Made by a program: the position numbers and the translations under genes | Shown here: in pieces, positions 49,597 through 56,139 of the stretch | Numbering within the stretch: the stretch's first letter is position 1 | Layout: each line of letters starts with the position of its first letter | Notes under the pieces: model-generated | Told to the model about the DNA's origin: nothing | The model's input: only the letters and a program-made list of their open reading frames with translations | Databases searched by the model: none | Source: DATEOR01 sp036279015 | GTDB taxonomy: Bacteria > Actinomycetota > Thermoleophilia > Gaiellales > Gaiellaceae | Assembly: GCA_036279015.1 (NCBI GenBank) | Contig: DASUJY010000090.1 | Span: 1-59,768, forward strand | DNA: 59,768 nt | Direction: 5' to 3'

Positions 49597-51024
49597 ATGA
49601 AGGCGAAGATCCTGGCTGAGGAAAATCGGAAGTGGTGGACGCTGGGCGCGGTCGCGTTCGGCCTCTTCATGATCATGCTCGACAACACGATCGTGAACGT
49701 GGCCCTGCCGTCGATTCAGCGCGACCTCGGGATCGGCATCTCCGAGCTCGAGTGGATCTTCAACGGCTACGCGCTCACCTTCGGCGTCCTGATGCTCACA
49801 GGCGGCAAGCTCGCCGACCTGCTCGGCCGCCGCCGGATCTTCATCGCGGGGCTCGTCATCTTCACGCTCGCCTCGCTCGCCTGTGGGCTCGCCTCGAGCG
49901 CGGGCTTGCTGATCGCGGCTCGCGTGGTCCAGGGAGCCGGGTCGGCGCTCATGAACCCGGCCACGCTCTCGATCATCACAGCCACTTTCCCGCCGAGGCA
50001 GCGCGGCCTGGCGATCGGGATCTGGGCGGGCGTCTCCGCGATGGCGCTCGCGATCGGGCCCCTCGTGGGCGGCCTCATCACCGAGCACTGGAGCTGGAAC
50101 TGGATCTTCTTCATCAACGTGCCGATCGGCGTCGTTGCGATCGTCGTGGCCCGGCTCGTCATCGACGAGTCGCGCGACACCTCGATCGGCCAGCGCCTCG
50201 ATCTACCGGGCCTTCTTTCCTCCGCGATCGCTCTCTTCGCGCTCACCTACGGCCTGATCGAGGCGAACAGGTACGGCTGGAGCTCGGGCCTGATCCTCGC
50301 GCTCTTCGCCGTCGCTGCCGTCGGCCTCGTGGTCTTCGTCCTCCTCGAGCTGCACCAGCGCGCGCCGATGCTCGACCTGTCGCTCTTCAGGAACGGAACG
50401 TTCGCGGGCGCGAACAGCGTCATGCTCCTAGTCGGCCTCGGGATGTTCGGCGTCTTCTTCTACAACTCGCTCTTCATCCAGAACGTGATGGGCTACTCGG
50501 CCGTGGAGACGGGGGCCACGTTCCTGCCGATGACCGTCCTGATCATCCTCGTCGCTCCCACCGCCGGCAAGTTCTCCGACCGGGTCGGGTCGCGGTGGCT
50601 GATGGGCGGGGGCATGATCCTGCTCTCGATCGCCCTCCTCATCTTCTCGCGCCTCGGCACCGACTCGGGCTTCTGGGACCTCTTCCCTGGGCTCATCATC
50701 GGCGGCTTCGGCATGGCCTGCGTCATGACGCCGACGACCGCCGCGGCGATGGGCTCCGTCCCCGTCGACAAGGCCGGCGTCGGCTCCGCCGTCCTGAACA
50801 GCATGCGCCAGGTCGGAGGCTCGCTCGGGATCGCGGTAATGGGGGCGATCGTCGCCGCCTCGGCGGGCTCGTCCGTCGGAGCCGCGTCGGCGGAGGACTT
50901 CGTCACGGGCTACCGGCACGCTCTCGAGGTCGCAGCGCTGATCACGCTCACCGGCGCCGTCCTCTCCGTGGCGACCATCCGCAAGTACCGCCATCACGAC
51001 GAGGCGATTCCCGAGGCTGCGTGA
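49597..51024 (+). CDS. MFS transporter, DHA2 (EmrB/QacA) family
   Basis: The 475-residue membrane protein has about 14 helices. Motif D1 LDNTIVNVALPSIQRDLG follows the first helix, motif A is KLADLLGRRRIF, and motif C-like glycines occur in helix 5. DHA2 proteins are proton-driven drug or metabolite exporters. ATG 49597 is preceded by GGAGGACGG, so it is leadered. No dedicated regulator gene is adjacent except the XRE/TPR gene 300 bp downstream. Confidence 0.94.
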   Translation: MKAKILAEENRKWWTLGAVAFGLFMIMLDNTIVNVALPSIQRDLGIGISELEWIFNGYALTFGVLMLTGGKLADLLGRRRIFIAGLVIFTLASLACGLASSAGLLIAARVVQGAGSALMNPATLSIITATFPPRQRGLAIGIWAGVSAMALAIGPLVGGLITEHWSWNWIFFINVPIGVVAIVVARLVIDESRDTSIGQRLDLPGLLSSAIALFALTYGLIEANRYGWSSGLILALFAVAAVGLVVFVLLELHQRAPMLDLSLFRNGTFAGANSVMLLVGLGMFGVFFYNSLFIQNVMGYSAVETGATFLPMTVLIILVAPTAGKFSDRVGSRWLMGGGMILLSIALLIFSRLGTDSGFWDLFPGLIIGGFGMACVMTPTTAAAMGSVPVDKAGVGSAVLNSMRQVGGSLGIAVMGAIVAASAGSSVGAASAEDFVTGYRHALEVAALITLTGAVLSVATIRKYRHHDEAIPEAA

Positions 51025-51128
51025 GCCCGAGCGACTGACCGGGTCACTTCACCGGTCGTGAAGCGGTGCCCGTTCGAGGGATAGACGAAGCGGCTCCTGA
51101 AGCCGACGCTTCGACCATGTTCTGTGTC

Positions 51129-51200
51129 ATTCCAGGCGACAACCCGGAAGCTCCGGCTCTGCGGCCCAGCCGATGCCTCCGGGTTGCTGTCGCCGGGAAT
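51129..51200. repeat. long imperfect palindrome (MITE-like or structured element)
   Basis: The left arm 51129-51151 and right arm 51175-51200 pair as ATTCC-[A/C]GGCGACA-ACCCGGA-[A/G]GC with a 2-nt bulge. An inner stem CGGCT/AGCCG extends the hairpin. It fills the middle of the 303-bp gap between the MFS and XRE genes. No gene was seen there. It may be a dispersed palindromic repeat or a terminator lacking a T-tract; no second copy was noticed in this window. Confidence 0.6.
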
Positions 51201-51291
51201 CTGGCGCGCCTCCCGCACCCCTCTGCCTGGCGTCCGGCAGGAATGCGAGGTAGTCGGACTATAGCCAAGTGGACAGAGAAGTCAAGTAGCC

Positions 51292-51319
51292 TTGTGAAGT
51301 AAAAATTTCCTCGTATAGT
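51292..51319 (+). promoter_or_regulatory. strong promoter for XRE/TPR regulator
   Basis: TTGTGA (51292-51297), 16-bp spacer, and TATAGT (51314-51319) lie in an unusually A+T-rich patch. ATG 51328 is only 8 nt beyond the -10, so the mRNA is leaderless or nearly so. CAAG-N4-CTTG (51283-51294) overlaps the -35, and AAGT recurs several times, suggesting an operator, perhaps autoregulatory. Confidence 0.6.
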
Positions 51320-51327
51320 TCACCTAG

Positions 51328-52671
51328 ATGCACGATCAACTCACCGCCGCCCGCACCGCCCAAGGATCTCTCCGCAGCTCGATGGGAGAGCGCGTCCGCC
51401 AGCTTCGGATCGCGCGCGGGCTGACTCAGACCGAGCTCGCGGGCGAGCGCTTCTCCAAGGAGTACGTGAGCCAGATCGAGCGCGGGAAGACCCGCCCGAC
51501 CGGAGAGACGGTCGAGTGGCTCGCCCTCCGCCTCGGCGTCGACTCGTCCTTCCTCGAGACTGGCATCTCCTCGAGCGAGCGCGAGCGAGTCGAGAGCGTC
51601 ATCGCACGCGCGGAGGCCGCGCTCGAGTCGAACGAGTTCGAGGACGCCGTCGGCGAGCTCGACAAGCTTGGCGCTGCGCTCACCACGATCGCGGTTCCGG
51701 CGCTCGAGTTCCGCGCCGTGCTCGCCGAGTCGTGGGCGCGCATGTCGCTCGGGGACGTCCGGGCTGCGATCGCGCTCATCGACCGGGCCCGGCAGCTGAC
51801 CGAGTCGCCCGGCTTCAGCGACGTCGACCGTGCCGAGGTGCTCTACCGGCTCGGGGTCTGCCGTTACAAGCTCTCCTCGATCTCGACCGCGATCGCGCTC
51901 TTCAGCGAGTCGCTCGACCTGGCCGAGCGGTCGGGGTTGCCGGCCGACCGGCTGCGCTCGAACGCACTCGGCTGGCGCTCCCGCTGCTACCGCCGCCAGC
52001 GCGACTGGGAAGCCGCGCGCGAGGACGTCGAGCGCGCGCTCGAGCTCGCGGAGGGGCTGAACGACAGGCGCACGGTCGCCCATCACTATTTCCAGGCGTC
52101 CCTGATCGCCGAGCGCACGGGCCATTGGGTGCTGGCGCGCTCGTATGCGGAGCGGGCCAAGGCGCAGTACGAGGAGCTGGCCGACCAGTCGAACGTCGGC
52201 AAGCTCCTGAACAACCTCGGCGGCCTCAACTTCCAGCTCGGGAAGCCGGAAGAGGCGATCACGCACCTGAAGGACGCCTACAGAGTTCTGCTCGAGGTCG
52301 GCGACAATACGGATGCCGGCCACGTCGTCTCGTCGCTCGCGCAGGTCCATCTGCGCACGGGCGAGTCGAAGCTCGCCGAAGAGCAGGCGCGGCACGCGCT
52401 CGAGCTTCTCGGCGGCCGCATCGACCACATCGACGAGATCGGCAACGCCCAGCTCGTCCTCGGCCGGGCGCTCCTCGACCAGGAGCGGCTCGAGGAGGCG
52501 GACAGGATGTTCAAGGACGCGGAGGGCAGCTTCGAGCAGCTGTCGTCCGCCAGCCACCGTGCGGCGGCGTGGATCGCTCAGGGCGATCTGGCGGTGCGGC
52601 GCGGCGATGACCGCGGAGCGGCGCACCTGTACCGCCGAGCGGCAGAGGCGCTACAGGACTTCCGGTTCTAG
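51328..52671 (+). CDS. XRE-family transcriptional regulator with C-terminal TPR domain
   Basis: The 447-residue protein has an N-terminal Cro/CI helix-turn-helix (about 19-75: MGERVRQLRIARGLTQTELA, SKEYVSQIERGKTRPTGETV). Some 340 residues of TPR-like helical repeats follow (for example LLNNLGGLNFQLGKPEEAIT, ALELLGGRIDHIDEIGNAQL). HTH plus TPR is the architecture of RRNPP peptide-responsive regulators (PlcR, Rgg, ComR, PrgX). A 32-codon peptide gene follows at 18 bp with a near-perfect Shine-Dalgarno. ATG 51328 is chosen because of the promoter spacing; ATG 51382 is the alternative. The ligand is unknown. Confidence 0.9.
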   Translation: MHDQLTAARTAQGSLRSSMGERVRQLRIARGLTQTELAGERFSKEYVSQIERGKTRPTGETVEWLALRLGVDSSFLETGISSSERERVESVIARAEAALESNEFEDAVGELDKLGAALTTIAVPALEFRAVLAESWARMSLGDVRAAIALIDRARQLTESPGFSDVDRAEVLYRLGVCRYKLSSISTAIALFSESLDLAERSGLPADRLRSNALGWRSRCYRRQRDWEAAREDVERALELAEGLNDRRTVAHHYFQASLIAERTGHWVLARSYAERAKAQYEELADQSNVGKLLNNLGGLNFQLGKPEEAITHLKDAYRVLLEVGDNTDAGHVVSSLAQVHLRTGESKLAEEQARHALELLGGRIDHIDEIGNAQLVLGRALLDQERLEEADRMFKDAEGSFEQLSSASHRAAAWIAQGDLAVRRGDDRGAAHLYRRAAEALQDFRF

Positions 52672-52689
52672 CGAAAGGAGGTGAACCGC

Positions 52690-52788
52690 GTGACGACACG
52701 TCAAATTCAGATCCTCGTCCTCCTGGTGATGATGGCTGCGTTCCTCGGCAGGGCTCATCACTGGGTCGGGTTCTTCGACGGACATTAA
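52690..52788 (+). CDS. 32-residue hydrophobic micropeptide downstream of TPR regulator
   Basis: GTG 52690 is preceded at 8-nt spacing by AAAGGAGGTGA (52674-52684), which complements the 3' end of 16S rRNA over about ten bases. This is among the best ribosome binding sites in the window, unlike random short ORFs here. The product has a polar N terminus (MTTRQIQ), a hydrophobic core ILVLLVMMAAFLG and a tail RAHHWVGFFDGH. Length and build suit a membrane micropeptide or an exported pro-peptide whose tail is the signal. It is co-directional with the XRE/TPR gene and probably on the same mRNA. Function is inferred from layout only. Confidence 0.65.
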   Translation: MTTRQIQILVLLVMMAAFLGRAHHWVGFFDGH

Positions 52789-52859
52789 TCGGGGGGAAGG
52801 AGGCTCCAGTTCCACGTCGAAGGTTTGCGGCGCGCGAGCCGAGAGATCTTCTTCGACAC

Positions 52860-52961
52860 ATGGAACAGCGTCCTTCCCTTCGCCCCCTTGCACCGCTGAT
52901 CGGAACCCTCGCCGGGCTCTGGCTCGGCGCCGCGGGCCTGATTGTGGCGCAACTCCTCTAG
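52860..52961 (+). CDS. possible second micropeptide (33 residues, one membrane helix)
   Basis: ATG 52860 opens a 33-codon frame: MEQRPSLRPLAP, then a helix LIGTLAGLWLGAAGLIVAQL. No good Shine-Dalgarno is seen (GAGAGA 14 nt upstream). The amphipathic start plus a single hydrophobic helix resembles small membrane proteins. It lies 71 bp after the first micropeptide and 23 bp before the convergent CBS gene. It could be chance. Confidence 0.35.
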   Translation: MEQRPSLRPLAPLIGTLAGLWLGAAGLIVAQLL

Positions 52962-52984
52962 AGCGGGGAACGCCGGACCCGGGG

Positions 52985-53365
52985 TTAGGCGTCGACCTGC
53001 AGGGCGGCTCGCATGAGCTCCCGCAGGCTGACGACGCCGACCGTCCGGCCCGTCTCGACGACCGGCAGGTGCCGGAAGCCGTTGTCGAGCATGGTCCTGA
53101 TCGCCTCGTCGGCCGACATCGACTCGGACGCCGTGATCGGGTCGGCCGTCATCCACTCCCGCACGCGCGCCTCGCTCGTGTGCACGCGCCCGGCAACCGC
53201 CTTCAGCAGGTCGCGCTCGGTGAGGATTCCGATCAGGCGTCCGCCGTCGAGCACGACGGCAGACCCGACGCCTTGCTCGGCCATGCGCTCTGCGGCCTCT
53301 CCCAGCGTGTCCTCGGGGGCCGCGACGACGATCTCGCCGGTCATCACCTCGCCGATCCTCGCCAT
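52985..53365 (-). CDS. tandem CBS-domain protein
   Basis: The protein is 126 residues from ATG 53365 (MARIGEVMTGEIVVAAPED). Two CBS motifs are visible (GVGSAVVLDGGRLIGILTER and GFRHLPVVETGRTVGVVSLR). Standalone CBS pairs bind adenosine nucleotides or SAM and regulate partner proteins. A TATCCT box 6 nt upstream supports this start over a longer frame. Confidence 0.92.
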   Translation of the reverse strand: MARIGEVMTGEIVVAAPEDTLGEAAERMAEQGVGSAVVLDGGRLIGILTERDLLKAVAGRVHTSEARVREWMTADPITASESMSADEAIRTMLDNGFRHLPVVETGRTVGVVSLRELMRAALQVDA

Positions 53366-53377
53366 CCGTCGAGGATA
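53366..53377 (-). promoter_or_regulatory. leaderless -10 box for CBS protein
   Basis: On the minus strand, TATCCT (53377-53372) is followed by CGACGG and then ATG 53365. Confidence 0.5.
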
Positions 53378-53400
53378 GCCCAGGCTGCCGCCGCGGTGTA

Positions 53401-53427
53401 GGATCGCTTCAACTAATGAAGCGATCC
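53401..53427. promoter_or_regulatory. perfect palindrome in the rhodanese leader (operator or 5'-UTR hairpin)
   Basis: GGATCGCTTCA, 5 nt, TGAAGCGATCC: 11-bp perfect arms ending 11 bp before ATG 53439. A TAGGAT box (53399-53404) overlaps its left edge, so the palindrome would cover the transcription start, and GGGAGG follows it as Shine-Dalgarno. It could be a repressor site or an RNA hairpin that controls ribosome access. Confidence 0.65.
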
Positions 53428-53438
53428 GGGAGGTTGGA

Positions 53439-54290
53439 ATGGCAGAGAACGGATACGCGAAGCCGGTCCTCGTCACGAGCGACTGGGTCGCCGAGCACGG
53501 CGGGGACGACGACGTGGTCGTCGCCGAGGTGGACGAGAACCCCGACCTCTACGACGAGGGGCACATCCCCGGCGCCGTCAAGCTGCACTGGCGCGACGAT
53601 CTCCAGGATCCCGTCGAGCGCGACGTCGTCGATCGGGAGACCTTCGAGGGCCTCCTCGGGGAGCGAGGCATCTCGAACGAGACGACGGTCGTCCTCTACG
53701 GCGACAAGAACAACTGGTTCGCCGCCTACGCGTACTGGTACCTGAAGGTCTACGGGCACGAGGACGTCCGGATCCTCGACGGCGGGCGTCAGAAGTGGAT
53801 CGACGAGGGTCGCGAGCTCAGCACGGAGGTGCCGTCCCCGGCGGCGGGGAGCTACTCGGCGAAGGAGCGCGACGAGTCGATTCGCGCCTACCGCGACCAG
53901 GTGCGGGGATGGCTGGGGGCCGACGACCGGGGCCTCGTCGACGTCCGTTCGCCCGGCGAGTTCGCCGGCGACCTGATCGCGCCTCCCGGCTACGAGCAGG
54001 AGGGGGCGCAGCGTGCCGGACATATCCCGACCGCGGTCTCGATTCCGTGGGCGAGCGCAGTCCGCGACGACGGCACGTTCAAGTCTGCGGACGAGCTGCG
54101 CGAGCTCTACGGCGGCCAGGGCATCACCGCCGAGAAGGAGGTGACCGCCTACTGCCGGATCGGCGAGCGCAGCGCGCACACCTGGTTCGTCCTCCGCGAG
54201 CTTCTCGGCTTCGAGCGGGTGCGAAACTACGACGGCTCGTGGACGGAATGGGGCAACCTCGTCGACGTGCCCATCGAGAAGGGCTCCTGA
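53439..54290 (+). CDS. thiosulfate sulfurtransferase (rhodanese, CysA/SseA type)
   Basis: The 283-residue tandem rhodanese has an inactive N-terminal domain (LYGDKNNWFAAYAYWYLKVYG). The catalytic C-terminal domain has Cys239 in YCRIGERSAHTW, the CRxGxR loop of thiosulfate sulfurtransferases. It transfers sulfane sulfur to cyanide or a thiol acceptor. A perfect palindrome sits in its leader, implying dedicated control. A 9-bp inverted repeat without a T-tract (54312-54332) follows 21 bp after the stop. Confidence 0.94.
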   Translation: MAENGYAKPVLVTSDWVAEHGGDDDVVVAEVDENPDLYDEGHIPGAVKLHWRDDLQDPVERDVVDRETFEGLLGERGISNETTVVLYGDKNNWFAAYAYWYLKVYGHEDVRILDGGRQKWIDEGRELSTEVPSPAAGSYSAKERDESIRAYRDQVRGWLGADDRGLVDVRSPGEFAGDLIAPPGYEQEGAQRAGHIPTAVSIPWASAVRDDGTFKSADELRELYGGQGITAEKEVTAYCRIGERSAHTWFVLRELLGFERVRNYDGSWTEWGNLVDVPIEKGS

Positions 54291-54311
54291 CGGTCTGAGC
54301 GGCGGGGGCCG

Positions 54312-54332
54312 GGCAGAGGCCCGGCCTCTGCC
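54312..54332. repeat. inverted repeat after rhodanese gene
   Basis: GGCAGAGGC-CCG-GCCTCTGCC is a perfect 9-bp stem with a 3-nt loop. No T-tract follows, so it is at best a rho-dependent or stalling hairpin. The rest of the 157-bp gap up to the racemase shows nothing else recognisable. Confidence 0.5.
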
Positions 54333-54447
54333 GCCTGCCGCTGCTGGCGGCACGATGCTGCGCTCGCAGCTCCTCGCCGTACCAGGTGTACTGTCTCGTC
54401 GCCGCTCGCTTGCCTCGCGCCGCCGGCAGCGACTCAGACCGCAAGGA

Positions 54448-55428
54448 GTGCTTATCCGCGTCAGGACAGTCGATTACCACACCGCGGGGGAGCCGTTCCG
54501 GATCGTCACCGGCGGCGTCGCGTCGCTCGAGGGTACGACAGTGCTCGAGCGGCGTCGCTTCGCGCTCGAGCGGCTCGACGACGTCCGCAAGCTGCTCGTT
54601 CATGAGCCGCGCGGGCACGCCGACATGTACGGGTGCTTCGTGACGGCCCCGGACGACGACGGCGCCGACCTGGGCGTCGTCTTCTTCCACAACGCGGGCT
54701 ACTCAACGGCGTGCGGGCACGGGACGATCGCTCTTGTCACCTGGGCGCTCGAGAGCGGGGTCGTGCAGGCGGTCGAGCCCGAGACGCGCGTCGTCGTCGA
54801 CGTGCCCTCCGGGCGGCTCGAGACCGTTGCCGCCGTGCGCGACGGCCGCGTCGAGAGCGTCCGCTTCCGCAACGTGCCTTCCTACGTCGAGGCGCGCGGG
54901 CTGGAGGCGGCCGGACTGGCCGTCGACGTCTCGTTCGGCGGCGCCTTCTACGCCTCGGTCGCGTCGCCCTTCCGGGTGGCGCCCGAGAACCTGCCGCGCT
55001 TCGTCGAGCTCGGGCGCGCTGTGAAGCGCGAGCTCGAGGCGGAGCGCGAGTTCGTGCATCCCCTGGAGCCCGAGCTCCGGGAGGTGTACGGCGTCATCTT
55101 CTTCGAGCGACTCGATGCGGGCTCGCCGCTTCGCCAGCGGAACGTGACCGTCTTTGCCGACGGGGAGGTCGACCGCTCCCCGTGCGGGAGCGGCACGTCG
55201 GCCAGGCTGGCTCTCCTCGAGGCTGACGGGGAGCTCCCGCGCGGCGCCGAGCTCGTCCACGAGGGCATCGTCGGGACGACCTTCGTGGCGCGGGTGGTCG
55301 GCGACGCCGAGGTCGCCGGCCGCCGCGCCGTGATCACGGAGGTCGAGGGCAGCGCCCACAAGACCGGCGAGCACGAGTTCGTCCTCGAAGAGCCGGACGA
55401 GCTCGGCACCGGCTTCCTGCTCCGCTGA
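54448..55428 (+). CDS. proline racemase / hydroxyproline epimerase family enzyme
   Basis: Both catalytic cysteines are present: Cys89 in YSTACGHGTIAL and the second in DRSPCGSGTSARL near residue 255, arguing for a racemase or epimerase rather than the dehydratase branch. The domain starts RVRTVDYHTAGEPFRIV. GTG 54448 is listed as start, but its only Shine-Dalgarno (AAGGAG, 54443-54448) overlaps it. The same AAGGAG is well spaced for an in-frame ATC at 54454. A longer ATG frame from 54355 is Arg-rich and unlike the family. Confidence 0.88.
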   Translation: MLIRVRTVDYHTAGEPFRIVTGGVASLEGTTVLERRRFALERLDDVRKLLVHEPRGHADMYGCFVTAPDDDGADLGVVFFHNAGYSTACGHGTIALVTWALESGVVQAVEPETRVVVDVPSGRLETVAAVRDGRVESVRFRNVPSYVEARGLEAAGLAVDVSFGGAFYASVASPFRVAPENLPRFVELGRAVKRELEAEREFVHPLEPELREVYGVIFFERLDAGSPLRQRNVTVFADGEVDRSPCGSGTSARLALLEADGELPRGAELVHEGIVGTTFVARVVGDAEVAGRRAVITEVEGSAHKTGEHEFVLEEPDELGTGFLLR

Positions 55429-55461
55429 ATCCGAGCCGTGCCGGTGCCAGGGGCCGAAAGA

Positions 55462-55490
55462 GCCAGGTCGGGGTCAGACCCCGACGTGGC
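55462..55490. repeat. REP palindrome copy E, at the 3' end of the RAYT gene
   Basis: GCCAGGTCGGGGTC-A-GACCCCGACGTGGC has a single mismatch in 14-bp arms; the central 19 bp are perfect. It ends 3 bp before the transposase stop codon and forms the left boundary of the RAYT element. Confidence 0.9.
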
Positions 55491-55493
55491 CAC

Positions 55494-56033
55494 TCAGGCC
55501 ACGTCTTCGACAAACGCGCGCAGCAAGGCTAGCGCCCGGCTTGGCTCTCGAGCGAAGGAGCGAAGGAGCCTGTCGCTCAGGGGTCGTCGGTCCTTCGCGA
55601 CGACGTCCGCATAGCTGCTCCAGCGCCACCCGGCCGGTGAGTCGGCGAGGCCGGCGCGAACCGGGTTCTGGGCGATGTACCGCACGGTGTGGAGAAACTG
55701 GCCGTCGCTCTCGATCAGGCTGGAGCGATAGCGCCCCTGAAAGACATGGCCTACGAGCCCGTAGCAGCGGTTGAACCAGCTTGCGTACTCGCCATTCAGC
55801 CTCTGAATTCCCACCGACAGATCGGCCTTGGGTGTCTCGACCAGCACGTGGTAGTGGTTCGGCATGAGGCAGAAGGCGTGGATGATCCACTGCCGCTCGC
55901 GGGCGACCTGACCGAGCAGCTCGCGAAAGAGGATGAAGTCACCGTCAGAACAAAAGATCGGCTCTCGTCGGTTGCCGCGATTCATGACGTGGTAGATGCC
56001 GCCGGCGAGGAGAATGCGGATCGGACGCGGCAT
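55494..56033 (-). CDS. REP-associated tyrosine transposase (RAYT, Y1/IS200-like)
   Basis: The protein is 179 residues from ATG 56033 (MPRPIRILLAGGIYHVMNRG), supported by a TACCTT box 7 nt upstream; the frame could extend to 56114, which overlaps REP F. It has the HUH pair PNHYHVLVE (His60, His62) and the nucleophile Tyr119 in VRYIAQNPVRAGL, with GHVFQGRYRSSLIES in between, the RAYT pattern. RAYTs nick single-stranded DNA at REP hairpins. REP copies E and F flank it, as expected for a REP-mobilising gene. There is no second transposase or resolvase. Confidence 0.94.
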   Translation of the reverse strand: MPRPIRILLAGGIYHVMNRGNRREPIFCSDGDFILFRELLGQVARERQWIIHAFCLMPNHYHVLVETPKADLSVGIQRLNGEYASWFNRCYGLVGHVFQGRYRSSLIESDGQFLHTVRYIAQNPVRAGLADSPAGWRWSSYADVVAKDRRPLSDRLLRSFAREPSRALALLRAFVEDVA

Positions 56034-56046
56034 GCTTGCGAAGGTA
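56034..56046 (-). promoter_or_regulatory. leaderless -10 box for RAYT gene
   Basis: On the minus strand, TACCTT (56046-56041) is followed by CGCAAGC and then ATG 56033. It supports the shorter start. Confidence 0.4.
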
Positions 56047-56108
56047 GCGTGCTCGACAACGCCGGTCGAAAGAACGCGCAGAACTGTCACGAAGCCGCCG
56101 GCGTTCCG

Positions 56109-56139
56109 GGACACGTCGGGGTCAGACCCCGTCGTGTCC
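56109..56139. repeat. REP palindrome copy F, 5' side of the RAYT gene
   Basis: The arms GGACACGTCGGGGTC and GACCCCGTCGTGTCC have one mismatch and a central A. Its last base starts CTA, the reverse-strand TAG stop of the DDAH gene, exactly as copy D does for the M16 gene. Confidence 0.9.

Larger units (their letters stand above)
55462..56139 (-). mobile_element. RAYT-REP element (REP E - transposase - REP F)
   Basis: A 678-bp unit is bounded by two GGGGTCAGACCCC palindromes and contains only the transposase gene. It occupies the convergent gap between the racemase and DDAH genes. Copies A-B and C-D of the same palindrome sit in two other convergent gaps of this window without a transposase. 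Confidence 0.85.

Noticed and set aside
51060..51090. GTTCGAGGG resembling a tRNA T-arm in the MFS/XRE gap
   Set aside because: No acceptor, D or anticodon stem could be built around it. No tRNA was found anywhere in the window.
56034..56114. Longer N terminus for the transposase starting at 56114
   Set aside because: The extra 27 residues run into REP copy F and do not resemble RAYT proteins. The -10 box and family pattern favour ATG 56033.
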